Assembly: GCA_007741555.1 (NCBI GenBank)
Contig: CP036526.1
Span: 1-64,000, forward strand
DNA length: 64,000 nucleotides
Source: Stieleria marina
GTDB lineage: Bacteria > Planctomycetota > Planctomycetia > Pirellulales > Pirellulaceae
Reading direction: 5' to 3'
Part shown: one piece after another, positions 1-7,957 of the stretch
How positions within the stretch are numbered: position 1 is the first letter of the stretch
Layout: each line of letters starts with the position of its first letter
The notes under the pieces: model-generated
What the model saw: only the letters and a program-made list of their open reading frames with translations
Told to the model about the DNA's origin: nothing
Database searches by the model: none
Translations under genes and position numbers: made by a program

Positions 1-1098
1 ATGATCGCCACGCAGCCCACCGTCACGTCTTTTCCACTGGAGCGTCCACTGCTCCGGGCTCGGTGGCGTGACGCAACGGCTGGCAACAATCCCGCGTTGC
101 CATTCTTTATCGCGGGTACCGAAAATCGTCTGATCACATCGGTTTGCCAAAGCAACTCGGGCGTCTTTGATTTGGGTAATCCTGTGTTGCTAATCGGGCC
201 CACCGGCTGTGGCAAAACCTCTCTCGCGTTGCACTTGGCCGCTCAACAAGCCATCGCTCTTGGCCAAGTCCAACAAGTCGGCGCGGTGAAGTATCTGCCG
301 GCGATTGATTTTGCTCGTGGATTCGCCGAAGCATCCGCTGCCGACGACATGCCTCCGTTTCGTGCGGAAATTGATGATGCTCCCGTGTTAGTCATCGATG
401 ACTTGCATCTGATGGCAGACAAAGCGCCTGCTCAAGAAGAATTGGCCGCTCGCATCGAAATGCGTACCGATGCCCAGCGACCGACGCTAATCACTTGTCG
501 CCGTTTGCCCCCGGAAATCCGGTCGTTTCGTCCGCGTTTGGTAAGTCGAACCCTGCACGGTCTGACGTTGCCAATTCGTTTGCCATCAGGTGAGGCGAGA
601 CGATTGATCCTACGCGAACTCGCGATGATGAATGACGTCAATCTGGACGAAGCGTTGTTTGATGCGCTCGATGCTGGGTTAGAAGATGACCTGTCCGTTC
701 GAGCCTTGGACGGGGCTATGAAACAGGTGTCGTTGTGGTGCCGCATGAATGATTCTGCTGTCGATCTGGCGGCCATCAACAACGCGATCGGAGCGACCAA
801 GCGAAGCGATGATGTGTCGCTAGGAAAGATCTGCCGAGTCGTGGCACGCCGCTCGGGATTAAAAACCGCTGACCTGCGTAGCAGTTCTCGTAAGCAATCC
901 GTTGTACGCGCCCGATCCTTGGCAATGCTGATTGCGCGACGGCAGACTGGCAACAGCCTGGATCAGATTGGCAAGTACTTTGGCGGCCGCGATCATTCAA
1001 CGGTCTTGCACGCGATTCGCAAAAGTGAATCGATGTTGGACTCTGATACCGATCTGCATCAGACCCACAACGATGTCACTGAGAAATTGTTCTCGTAG
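1..1098 (+). CDS. dnaA: Chromosomal replication initiator DnaA (short form)
   Basis: AAA+ initiator that binds DnaA boxes and opens the replication origin. Walker A GPTGCGKT lies at residues 66-73, Walker B VLVIDD at 129-134, and the domain IV signature GGRDHSTVLHA at 328-338. At 365 residues it is about 80-100 shorter than typical DnaA. The AAA+ domain starts almost at once, so domain I (helicase and DiaA contacts) and the linker look absent or vestigial. The window starts exactly on its ATG, so upstream sequence and any earlier start cannot be seen. A candidate origin and dnaN follow. The family call is secure; the true N-terminus is less so. Confidence 0.95.
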   Translation: MIATQPTVTSFPLERPLLRARWRDATAGNNPALPFFIAGTENRLITSVCQSNSGVFDLGNPVLLIGPTGCGKTSLALHLAAQQAIALGQVQQVGAVKYLPAIDFARGFAEASAADDMPPFRAEIDDAPVLVIDDLHLMADKAPAQEELAARIEMRTDAQRPTLITCRRLPPEIRSFRPRLVSRTLHGLTLPIRLPSGEARRLILRELAMMNDVNLDEALFDALDAGLEDDLSVRALDGAMKQVSLWCRMNDSAVDLAAINNAIGATKRSDDVSLGKICRVVARRSGLKTADLRSSSRKQSVVRARSLAMLIARRQTGNSLDQIGKYFGGRDHSTVLHAIRKSESMLDSDTDLHQTHNDVTEKLFS

Positions 1099-1565
1099 AC
1101 GTCGCGTCAGTCAGCGAATGTCTGTCGGACATTGCTGATTGCTCTCTCTGTGCCACGACAATCCAAAGTATTTTTTTGTGGATAAGTCGTCGGTGTTTTG
1201 GTCGCCCACTGTGCTGCACCAATGTTCGTCTTTCTCCCGTGTCATCTGCCCCTGTGATTGGTTGTCTAGAACCCTGCCTGTTCTGCACAAACCAACTACC
1301 GAAGAAGAACGGGTTTTCCACTGTCTGATTGTTCTCGTAAGTATTTGATATTTCTCTACTTACGCGTTCGCGTGGTTAGTTATAGACACCATGTTGTTTC
1401 GGGTTACGAATACGACGTTAGATAAATCTTACTTACTCTAATAGCTTGCAGCATTTGCTGCTGCACTAGCATCTATCAACCCCGTGCGTTGTGATCCATC
1501 TGCCGGTACAACATGCGAGACGTTTTTGATGCCTCCCCCACCCACGGTTTCTGAGTCCCGGCTGA
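1099..1565. other. Candidate oriC in the dnaA-dnaN intergenic region
   Basis: This 467-bp gap has no credible gene. It carries a perfect DnaA box (TGTGGATAA, 1177-1185) and two single-mismatch boxes to TTATNCACA: TTCTGCACA at 1281-1289 and TTATAGACA at 1380-1388. A weaker TTTTCCACT lies at 1314-1322. The stretch from about 1323 to 1445 is AT-rich compared with the flanking genes and could serve as the unwinding element. A small hairpin (GCAGCA/TGCTGC) follows near 1448-1462. The dnaA-dnaN gap is a common origin site in bacteria, but few boxes are perfect, so this is a candidate only. Confidence 0.5.
1177..1185 (-). promoter_or_regulatory. Perfect DnaA box
   Basis: TGTGGATAA on the plus strand is the reverse complement of the consensus TTATCCACA. 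It lies 79 bp past the dnaA stop and is preceded by a run of seven T. It may act in origin binding or in dnaN/dnaA autoregulation. Confidence 0.6.
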
Positions 1566-2684
1566 ATGAAAATCTCTTGCCAACGCGAATCACTCACCAG
1601 CGCATTTGCACTTGCCGCCAGCATTGCTCCTGCTCGTTCGCCAAAAGAAATCCTTCAGAACGTCAAAATCACAGCGTCCGGTGGAAAGCTGACTTTGACA
1701 GCGACCGATATGGAAGTTGGCATTCGCTTGGAACTCTCCGAAGGCGTTGAGGTCGAAACCGAGGGCACCGCCTTGCTGCCGGTTCAGCGGACGATGGCCA
1801 TCTTGCGAGAAAACAACGACGAAACCCTGACATTTGAAACCGACGATTCCGGCATCAAAGTCACTGGTTCGCGAAGTAAATTCAAACTGCCAGGCAACAA
1901 TCCCGATGAGTTTCCAAGCGTCGATGGATTTGACGAAGCGAAGTATCACGTTCTGCCAACGCGACTTTTCCGGTCAATGGTCAAGCGAACGGTGTTTGCA
2001 ACTGACAGCGAAAGCAGCCGCTATGCCCTTGGCGGAGTGCTTTTGGAACTCGAAGGCGAAAGCGTGATCGCGGTCGGCACTGACGGACGTCGATTGGCCA
2101 GAATGGAAGGCAAGGGCGAATCGGTCGGGGAGCACGGCACAACTGGCACAAGCACCATCGTCCCGACTCGAGCCATTCAGTTGATGGAACGAGCGTTGGA
2201 CGACAAGGACGAAACCGTCGACGTAGCGGCTCGTAACAATGACCTGCTACTGCGGACTTCTAAAGCCGTGATCTACTCTCGGCTGGTCGAAGGTCGCTAT
2301 CCAAATTGGCGTCAAGTCTTTCCACAGCGAGAGAATGCGATTCAGCTGGACATGACGGTGGGGCCATTGTTTGCCGCTCTGCGTCAAGCAGCGATTGTGA
2401 CCGACCACGAAAGCCGTGGCATTGATTTCACGTTTGCCGACGGCACGTTGAAATTGGAAGCCAGCACGGCCGACATTGGTGAGTCGCAAATCGAATTGCC
2501 AATCGCTTATGACGGCGAATCCATCACGCTGACGATGGATCATCGCTACGTCGCTGATTTTTGCAAAGTGCTGGACAACGAATCGACGTTTATCATGGAG
2601 ATCGAATCAGGAGCCGCTCCGGCACTCTTGAGCACCGATGATGGTTACGGCTACGTGATCATGCCAATGGCTCGCGATCGCTAG
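1566..2684 (+). CDS. dnaN: DNA polymerase III subunit beta (sliding clamp)
   Basis: Ring-shaped processivity clamp of the replicative polymerase. At 372 residues it has the family's usual length, with three clamp-type repeats. It opens MKISCQRESLTSAF, has the mid-protein GTDGRRLARME stretch and ends with the typical YVIMPMA-R tail. It follows dnaA in the same direction across the candidate origin. Its TAG stop overlaps the stop of the convergent deacylase gene within a shared CTAG at 2681-2684, so there is no room for a terminator between them. Confidence 0.97.
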   Translation: MKISCQRESLTSAFALAASIAPARSPKEILQNVKITASGGKLTLTATDMEVGIRLELSEGVEVETEGTALLPVQRTMAILRENNDETLTFETDDSGIKVTGSRSKFKLPGNNPDEFPSVDGFDEAKYHVLPTRLFRSMVKRTVFATDSESSRYALGGVLLELEGESVIAVGTDGRRLARMEGKGESVGEHGTTGTSTIVPTRAIQLMERALDDKDETVDVAARNNDLLLRTSKAVIYSRLVEGRYPNWRQVFPQRENAIQLDMTVGPLFAALRQAAIVTDHESRGIDFTFADGTLKLEASTADIGESQIELPIAYDGESITLTMDHRYVADFCKVLDNESTFIMEIESGAAPALLSTDDGYGYVIMPMARDR

Positions 2685-3874
2685 TCCAAGTCGTCGGCTT
2701 CTTTTTCGACGACCATCACGTTGGAAGACAAATCATCCAGCGTTCGCTCTTCCAGCGATTGTTCTTCGGGGCCGCCAGTTTCGATACGGGCTTCTTTGAT
2801 GTCGCTTCCCGTGCCTTTGGGAAGCCGACCGACCATGCAAAGTGGCTCTCCTGGACTGATGGCTGGCAGGGTCGTCATCCCCAAGATCACGCCGTTAAAC
2901 GGGGCGACCAAGACGGATTGCTCGGTCCCCAGCAAGTCGGTGTTGCTTGCCAAGGGTTGATCTTTTTGGACGATCTGGCCCGGCTGGACATGGAACTGCA
3001 GAAAACCGCCTCGGTCGGCGCGAATCCATTTAGTTTGTTCAACCACAAACTGCGTTTCGGGGGTTTCGATATCGCCATCGATCATGTTCAGCGAAACGAG
3101 AATGTTCTTGATACCGCGAACGGCGGTGTGAACGATCGCGGGTTCCACTTTCCATACTTCGCCGCCTTCCATCACGATGGTGGAACAGCCCGCCTTGCAC
3201 GCTTCGCGGCGAAAAGCTCCTTCGGGGCCGGGAGAGTTCAAGATGAACTCGCTTCCAAACGCAAACGCTAAATCACGGGCCAGAGGGTTGCTGCAATCGG
3301 CACGCACATTGGGATAATTTGTGCGTCGAACCGATGCGGTGTGGAGGTCGATGCCGAAGTCAGAACGGGTGACAATTTCTTCAAAAATCTGATTCGCCAT
3401 TCTTCCAGCCAGCGATCCCGTTTTGGAGCCGGGAAAACAGCGATTCAAATCACGACGATCTGGTAGGTAGCGACTGTGTCGGTCGAAGGCCAGCAGATTC
3501 AGAATAGGAACCAGTATTAACGAACCCTTTTGCAGCTCGAATTCCGAATCGCAAATCAGTTGGCGAATCGCACCCGTCCCATTGAGTTCGTCTCCGTGAA
3601 GTGCAGCGGTGATGAAGACAACCGGTCCGTCTTCCTTGGCGCGTTGGATCTGAATGGGAATACGTAGCGAGATACCGCTGTAGGATTCGCTGACGGCCAA
3701 GCGTACATTTGACGTTTCGCCAGCGGGAACGGCTTGCCCTTGCCAGTTGTCGATGGGCGTTTTTTTGCGACTGGAAAACATGCGAGTAGACAGCTTTCTA
3801 TCAAATTTTGGTGACACAAAAGTAGCTTTCACCTTAGACGTTAATACGTTGCAAAACATCTGCCACCAATCCAT
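2681..3874 (-). CDS. Succinylglutamate desuccinylase/aspartoacylase-family metallodeacylase
   Basis: M14-like zinc carboxypeptidase-fold deacylase of the AstE/AspA family. The zinc motif is visible as ALHGDELNG (H-x-x-E), followed by a later DLHTA histidine and an EGGEVW segment holding the likely catalytic Glu. The C-terminal part is a beta-rich domain. The second Met (start at 3781, MFSSRKK...) gives the more usual N-terminus, while the longest form begins at 3874, 40 bp after rimK. It is the last gene of the rimB-rimK-deacylase run. Its substrate is unknown; its position suggests action on RimK-made glutamyl products or their precursors, which is inference. Confidence 0.85.
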   Translation of the reverse strand: MDWWQMFCNVLTSKVKATFVSPKFDRKLSTRMFSSRKKTPIDNWQGQAVPAGETSNVRLAVSESYSGISLRIPIQIQRAKEDGPVVFITAALHGDELNGTGAIRQLICDSEFELQKGSLILVPILNLLAFDRHSRYLPDRRDLNRCFPGSKTGSLAGRMANQIFEEIVTRSDFGIDLHTASVRRTNYPNVRADCSNPLARDLAFAFGSEFILNSPGPEGAFRREACKAGCSTIVMEGGEVWKVEPAIVHTAVRGIKNILVSLNMIDGDIETPETQFVVEQTKWIRADRGGFLQFHVQPGQIVQKDQPLASNTDLLGTEQSVLVAPFNGVILGMTTLPAISPGEPLCMVGRLPKGTGSDIKEARIETGGPEEQSLEERTLDDLSSNVMVVEKEADDLD

Positions 3875-3914
3875 CAGCCAATCGAATCAGTGACAACGGG
3901 ACTTCCGTGTTCGT

Positions 3915-5120
3915 TTACGGGGTCGTTTCGTGGGTTGGCACATCGGTCGACAGTACTTTGACCTTTGGGCTTCGTTTGCGACGGTTCCGTTCGGGGACCA
4001 TCGAACGCATGACTTCCATTTTACCAAAGCACAAGAGACGGTCCTCGGGCTCTAACGTGCGTTTCAGACGGGGGTTGGGGATCACCGTCGTGCCACGGTA
4101 GAGCGTCAAAACGTTGATGTCTAACTCTGGCAAACCGGATTCGTCGATCGTCTGACCAATGAATTTTGACCCCGCGGGGATATGGATTTCTGTTACTCCA
4201 TAACCGCGACTGACGGTCAGTCGTTGCCTGAGATCGATCTCAGGGAAATCGACTTGAGCGGCAACGTAGTCGACGATCGCACCGGCGATGTCCAGTTGGG
4301 TACAGTTTTCGATGCCTTCCAAACCAGGTGAAGAATTGACCTCCATGACTTGAGGTCCTTCTTTGGTCTCCAGCATGTCGACACCGGCTACTCGCAGCCC
4401 CATGATTTGAGCGCAACGCACCGCGGTTTCGCAGTAGGTTTCGTCCAAGATGACACGTTCGGCAATTGCACCGCGGTGAACATTGCTGCGAAATTCTTGC
4501 CCCTGGGCAGTGCGTCGCATCGCGGCAACCACACGATCACCCACCACAAACGCACGAATGTCGCGGCCACGGCTTTCCGATACGAAACGCTGAATCAAAA
4601 CGTTTTGTTTGGTGCTCTGCAGCGTCTGAATGATTGCTTCGGCGGATTGAACTGTCTCGGCCAGAATGACGCCAACGCCTTGGGTGCCTTCTAAAAGTTT
4701 GACCACAATCGGCACGCCGCCAACGCGTTCGATCGCAGGTAGGATGTCTTTGCGTTCACGGACAAAAGTCGTCGCCGGAATACCAATCTGATGACGGCTA
4801 AGAATCTGCAGGCAGCGAAGTTTGTCTCGCGAATTCGAGATGCCAGCCGAAGCACTGGTGGTGAAAACATCCATCTGTTCGAACTGGCGAACGACGGCGG
4901 TTCCAAAATACGTAATCGACGCACCGATGCGTGGCACAATCGCGTCGTAGTCGCTTAGATGTTTGGAGCGGTAGTAAAGATCCGGCTCGCCTTTGCGGAG
5001 ATCAATCGAAAATCGCAGCGTGTCCAAAACACGAACACTGTGTCCCCGCGAAACAGCAGCTTCTTTTAGCCGTTGGGTGCTGTAACAGTTGGGGCCGCGA
5101 GACAGAATGGCCAGTTTCAT
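3915..5120 (-). CDS. rimK: RimK-type ATP-grasp glutamate ligase with C-terminal RCK_C (TrkA-C) domain
   Basis: RimK enzymes ligate glutamates to the C-terminus of ribosomal protein S6 or make poly-glutamate. Residues 1-95 form the pre-ATP-grasp domain. The ATP-grasp core spans about 96-295, with the nucleotide loop KLLEGTQGVGV (141-151) and the metal-binding EVNSSPGLEG (260-269). Residues 308-372 have the RCK_C pattern (GSKFIGQTI, then LTLYRG, then EDRLLCFGK) found in TrkA-type channel regulators. Typical RimK has about 300 residues; this one has 401 because of that domain plus a basic tail. The domain probably binds a regulatory ligand (inference). It sits between the rimB-like protease and the deacylase. 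Confidence 0.9.
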   Translation of the reverse strand: MKLAILSRGPNCYSTQRLKEAAVSRGHSVRVLDTLRFSIDLRKGEPDLYYRSKHLSDYDAIVPRIGASITYFGTAVVRQFEQMDVFTTSASAGISNSRDKLRCLQILSRHQIGIPATTFVRERKDILPAIERVGGVPIVVKLLEGTQGVGVILAETVQSAEAIIQTLQSTKQNVLIQRFVSESRGRDIRAFVVGDRVVAAMRRTAQGQEFRSNVHRGAIAERVILDETYCETAVRCAQIMGLRVAGVDMLETKEGPQVMEVNSSPGLEGIENCTQLDIAGAIVDYVAAQVDFPEIDLRQRLTVSRGYGVTEIHIPAGSKFIGQTIDESGLPELDINVLTLYRGTTVIPNPRLKRTLEPEDRLLCFGKMEVMRSMVPERNRRKRSPKVKVLSTDVPTHETTP

Positions 5121-5207
5121 AAGTAGTGCTTAGAGCAAGGTCGACGGATTAGGCAGGCGGCGTGAAACTGGTCGCTAAATCAGTCGCTGCGTAATCCGTC
5201 GCGACAA

Positions 5208-5657
5208 CTACGAGAGTTTCTTCTTTTTCTTTCGCTTGGGGCGTCCACCGAAATAGGACTTTCCTGGATTGATCAAAACTCGGCCACGGACAGCTTCACG
5301 TCCCACTAACATGCGGAATCCCATTTCAGATCGGTCAGCAAGGGTCAGTTCGACCGGCCAAACTTCATTTTTCCAGCGAACGTTTGCCAGAATCACGAAA
5401 CGTTCTTGCGCCTGGCCCGATGAACTTCGAATATGCCGGACGTCATGGACTTTGGCTTCGCACGCGATCGTCTTTTCGTCATTGCGTTGCACAGGGTGGA
5501 CCTGAAAACGGACAAAAACTTCGTCATCACGAGTAAACGTCTCGATCTCAAACGCATGCAGACTGGACGATCGTGCTCCCGTATCGATCTTTGCTTTCAA
5601 ACGAGGCACACCCAAATCAGGAAGCGAAATCCATTCGCGCCAGCCCATGATCGGCAT
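5208..5657 (-). CDS. RimB-like retropepsin-fold protease (DUF785 / 'ATP-dependent zinc protease')
   Basis: Small protease-like protein that in other bacteria is encoded beside rimK and is thought to trim its poly-glutamate products. The family start is clear: MGWREWISLPDLG, then the aspartic-protease-like KIDTGARSSSLHA and a late GFRMLVGREAV. The Lys-rich C-terminus ends KRKKKKKLS. I chose the ATG at 5657, which gives the usual family N-terminus; GTG (5708) and TTG (5726) starts would add up to 23 residues. It lies 87 bp upstream of rimK on the same strand and is likely the first gene of the operon. Confidence 0.85.
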   Translation of the reverse strand: MPIMGWREWISLPDLGVPRLKAKIDTGARSSSLHAFEIETFTRDDEVFVRFQVHPVQRNDEKTIACEAKVHDVRHIRSSSGQAQERFVILANVRWKNEVWPVELTLADRSEMGFRMLVGREAVRGRVLINPGKSYFGGRPKRKKKKKLS

Positions 5658-5910
5658 TGAACGTTCGTCGGATGGCTCATCAAAAGCCGTTGGATCGGTC
5701 AGATTCACAGAATTTCCTAGTACCAAAGGGTCACGTCGATTTCATTCTAGGGGTAACTAAGCAGTCCCGCGACGCCGGTATCCGTGTTGAAGCAGATCTG
5801 CGTAGCCAGAGGGTCACAAACGCGAATCGATCCCATTGGAACAAACACCAGCGGACGTCTACACTTCTCGGTTCGTTTTCTGTAAGCCACGCTGAATCGA
5901 AAATCTGCCC

Positions 5911-6216
5911 ATGTCCGACAAACCACGCGTCCAGCGAATCAGTACTTTGGTAAGCCAACTGATGTCGCGGCGAGGTTACGCACAGATGATCGCTGGCGAA
6001 GACTTTCATGCCACGATTGGAATGGCAGTCGGTGGACAACTTGGTTCTGCAATTACGGTCGGCAAACTAAAACGCGGTGTGCTGCAAATTTATGCCGCCG
6101 ATTCGGTTTCGTTGCAAGAATTGAACTTTCAAAAACGATCGATCCTGAAACAGATTCAAAAAGACTTGCCGCAGAGTAAAGTCACCGATGTACGTTTTCG
6201 GATTTTGACGAAGTGA
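5911..6216 (+). CDS. dciA: DciA (DUF721) replicative helicase loader/recruiter
   Basis: 101-residue DUF721 protein. The KH-like core is recognisable from the pattern VGGQLGSAITVGKL, then GVLQIYAADSVSLQELNF, then KVTDVRFRIL. In bacteria without DnaC or DnaI, DciA interacts with DnaB and is needed for replication. It lies about 3.2 kb from dnaN, among replication and repair genes, with tag 24 bp downstream on the same strand. The short length is normal for minimal DciA. Confidence 0.8.
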   Translation: MSDKPRVQRISTLVSQLMSRRGYAQMIAGEDFHATIGMAVGGQLGSAITVGKLKRGVLQIYAADSVSLQELNFQKRSILKQIQKDLPQSKVTDVRFRILTK

Positions 6217-6240
6217 CGGAAAACCAGTGACGAAATCTCC

Positions 6241-6867
6241 GTGAGCAAAGACACACCCAGCACCACTAAGTTGGACGATCGCATCCGTCGCTGCTGGTGG
6301 TGCGGTACTGATCCGATTTACATCGCATACCACGACGACGAATGGGGCGTGCCGGTTGGTGATGATCAAAAGCTGTTCGAGAAAATGTGTTTGGAGGGGT
6401 TTCAGGCGGGTTTAAGCTGGATCACGGTGCTGAAAAAACGCGATGCTTTTCGCAAGCACTTCAAGCAGTTTGATTTCACCAAAGTCGCTCGACTTAAAAG
6501 TGCTGCTGTCGATCGTATGTTGCAAGATCCAGGCATCATTCGGCATCGCGGAAAAATAGAATCGACGATCAACAACGCAAACCAAGCGATCAAGATTGTC
6601 GACGAATTCGGATCTTTGGCAAAGTTCTTTTGGCAGTTTGAACCTTCCAGATCCAAGGTGCTACGCAGTCGTGGCCAAGTCCAAGCCAGCACACCCGAAT
6701 CAACCGCCATGAGCAAGGAACTGAAGCGTCGTGGGTGGTCCTTTGTAGGGCCGACGACTTGCTATGCGTTGATGCAAGCAATGGGAATGGTCAACGATCA
6801 CTTGAAGACTTGCGATGCGTGGCCGCGAATTGACAAGGCTAGGAAGTCTTTCAAAAGACCCAAGTAG
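6241..6867 (+). CDS. tag: DNA-3-methyladenine glycosylase I
   Basis: Excises 3-methyladenine from alkylated DNA as the first step of base excision repair. It carries the Tag signature: RCWWCG near the N-terminus, YHDDEWGVPV, FEKMCLEGFQAGLSWITVL, and the late SFVGPTTCYALMQAMGMVNDH. The usual zinc ligands of the family (N-terminal Cys and a His pair near the C-terminus) are plausible here. 208 residues is slightly longer than E. coli Tag. The start is GTG at 6241, 24 bp after dciA, consistent with cotranscription. Confidence 0.95.
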   Translation: MSKDTPSTTKLDDRIRRCWWCGTDPIYIAYHDDEWGVPVGDDQKLFEKMCLEGFQAGLSWITVLKKRDAFRKHFKQFDFTKVARLKSAAVDRMLQDPGIIRHRGKIESTINNANQAIKIVDEFGSLAKFFWQFEPSRSKVLRSRGQVQASTPESTAMSKELKRRGWSFVGPTTCYALMQAMGMVNDHLKTCDAWPRIDKARKSFKRPK

Positions 6868-6944
6868 CGATCAAGCGACATTGGCTAATGTGCCGATTTT
6901 AGCGGGTGGGTTCACTTCCACGCTAACATCTTGCAGAAACTGAT

Positions 6945-7559
6945 ATGGTTGGATCGCAACACACTCGTGCAACTCAGGTTTCACGCAAGTCGACTTTTGT
7001 CGTCATCACAATGCTGTCGCTCTTTGCAGTTGGATCGACGGGTTGTGCGACGATCGTCAGCGAAAAACGGTACCCCGTTACGGTGACCAACACTCAAGCT
7101 CCGACGTACTTCTCAATTCAGAATCGTAAGAACGAAACCATTCACCAAGGCGTCACGCCTCAGCAAGTGACTCTGGATGCGAAAGCGTTTCCTTTCTGGC
7201 CAGCCAAGTACTCGGTAGTGTTTGCCGGCAATGACGCAACGACACAGACGGTGCCGTTGAAAGCCAAGATCGATCCGTGGGTGGCCGGCAATATTGTCAT
7301 TGGTGGCGTAGCGGGCACTGTGATCGACGGTGCGACCGGTGCGATGTTCAAGCTACCCGCCGAAGTCAAAGGTCAAATCCCACCACAGTTTGCCGTGACA
7401 GACGTCAACCAAGGTTTCTCGCTCGCAGCGGCAGCTGTGAAAGTGCCGGCCGCAGCACCAGTGGTCGCAACGGTGTCAGGGCAAGGCGTGGAACCGAAAG
7501 TACAGACCGCATCAGCTCGTGTTGGCGACTACTCACAACCAGCGACGTTTCGCCGTTAG
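6945..7559 (+). CDS. Putative lipoprotein with glycine-rich membrane segment
   Basis: Not recognised as a named family. The N-terminus is basic, then a hydrophobic stretch ends in a lipobox-like GSTGC at Cys34, so it is probably a lipoprotein. A mid-protein run, GNIVIGGVAGTVIDGATGAM followed by FKLP, resembles the hydrophobic Gly-rich tail motif of small bacterial lipoproteins with PEGA-like N-terminal domains. The C-terminal 60 residues are Ala/Val/Pro-rich and low in complexity. Another small exported protein follows 40 bp downstream. Confidence 0.75.
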   Translation: MVGSQHTRATQVSRKSTFVVITMLSLFAVGSTGCATIVSEKRYPVTVTNTQAPTYFSIQNRKNETIHQGVTPQQVTLDAKAFPFWPAKYSVVFAGNDATTQTVPLKAKIDPWVAGNIVIGGVAGTVIDGATGAMFKLPAEVKGQIPPQFAVTDVNQGFSLAAAAVKVPAAAPVVATVSGQGVEPKVQTASARVGDYSQPATFRR

Positions 7560-7599
7560 ATGGCTCGGTCGGGTAGATTATCTCTAAAGGCCAATCACT

Positions 7600-7929
7600 A
7601 TGAAACAACTTCTTTCAATCGCTATCGGCATCGCTTGTTGCTCGGTGGTCGAAGCGGGTTTGCAAACCCGCATTGATCTTCCAACGCCAAGCTCTCAAGG
7701 GAGCAACGTGGAATCATCTGAAGTGTATGAGTACGTGCCGCTTGCAGAGCAGGTCTTTCCAGAGACGCCGGACTCTCAACTCCTACGCAAAAGCAAATTC
7801 CAATCTCAAGTGAATTGGCTTTTGAAAAGACAACGACAATCCTCAAAGTGGGAAGAGCGTCAGAGGAAACTGTACGAAAGAATTCGCCAGCAAAAGTTAC
7901 TCGAAAACGCTGAGCAGAAATCCAAATAG
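7600..7929 (+). CDS. Small exported hypothetical protein
   Basis: 109 residues with a signal peptide (MKQLLSIAIGIACCSVVEAG) followed by a charged, probably helical Gln/Arg/Lys-rich C-terminal half (residues 60-109). No family recognised. It lies 40 bp downstream of the lipoprotein gene on the same strand and may share its transcript. It is convergent with the TPR membrane protein gene. Confidence 0.6.
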   Translation: MKQLLSIAIGIACCSVVEAGLQTRIDLPTPSSQGSNVESSEVYEYVPLAEQVFPETPDSQLLRKSKFQSQVNWLLKRQRQSSKWEERQRKLYERIRQQKLLENAEQKSK

Positions 7930-7957
7930 CGATCGAGCGACCATGGAGTCTCGCGAT

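Noticed and set aside
432-953. Minus-strand frame inside dnaA
   Set aside because: Shadow of dnaA, with no family resemblance and no start signal.
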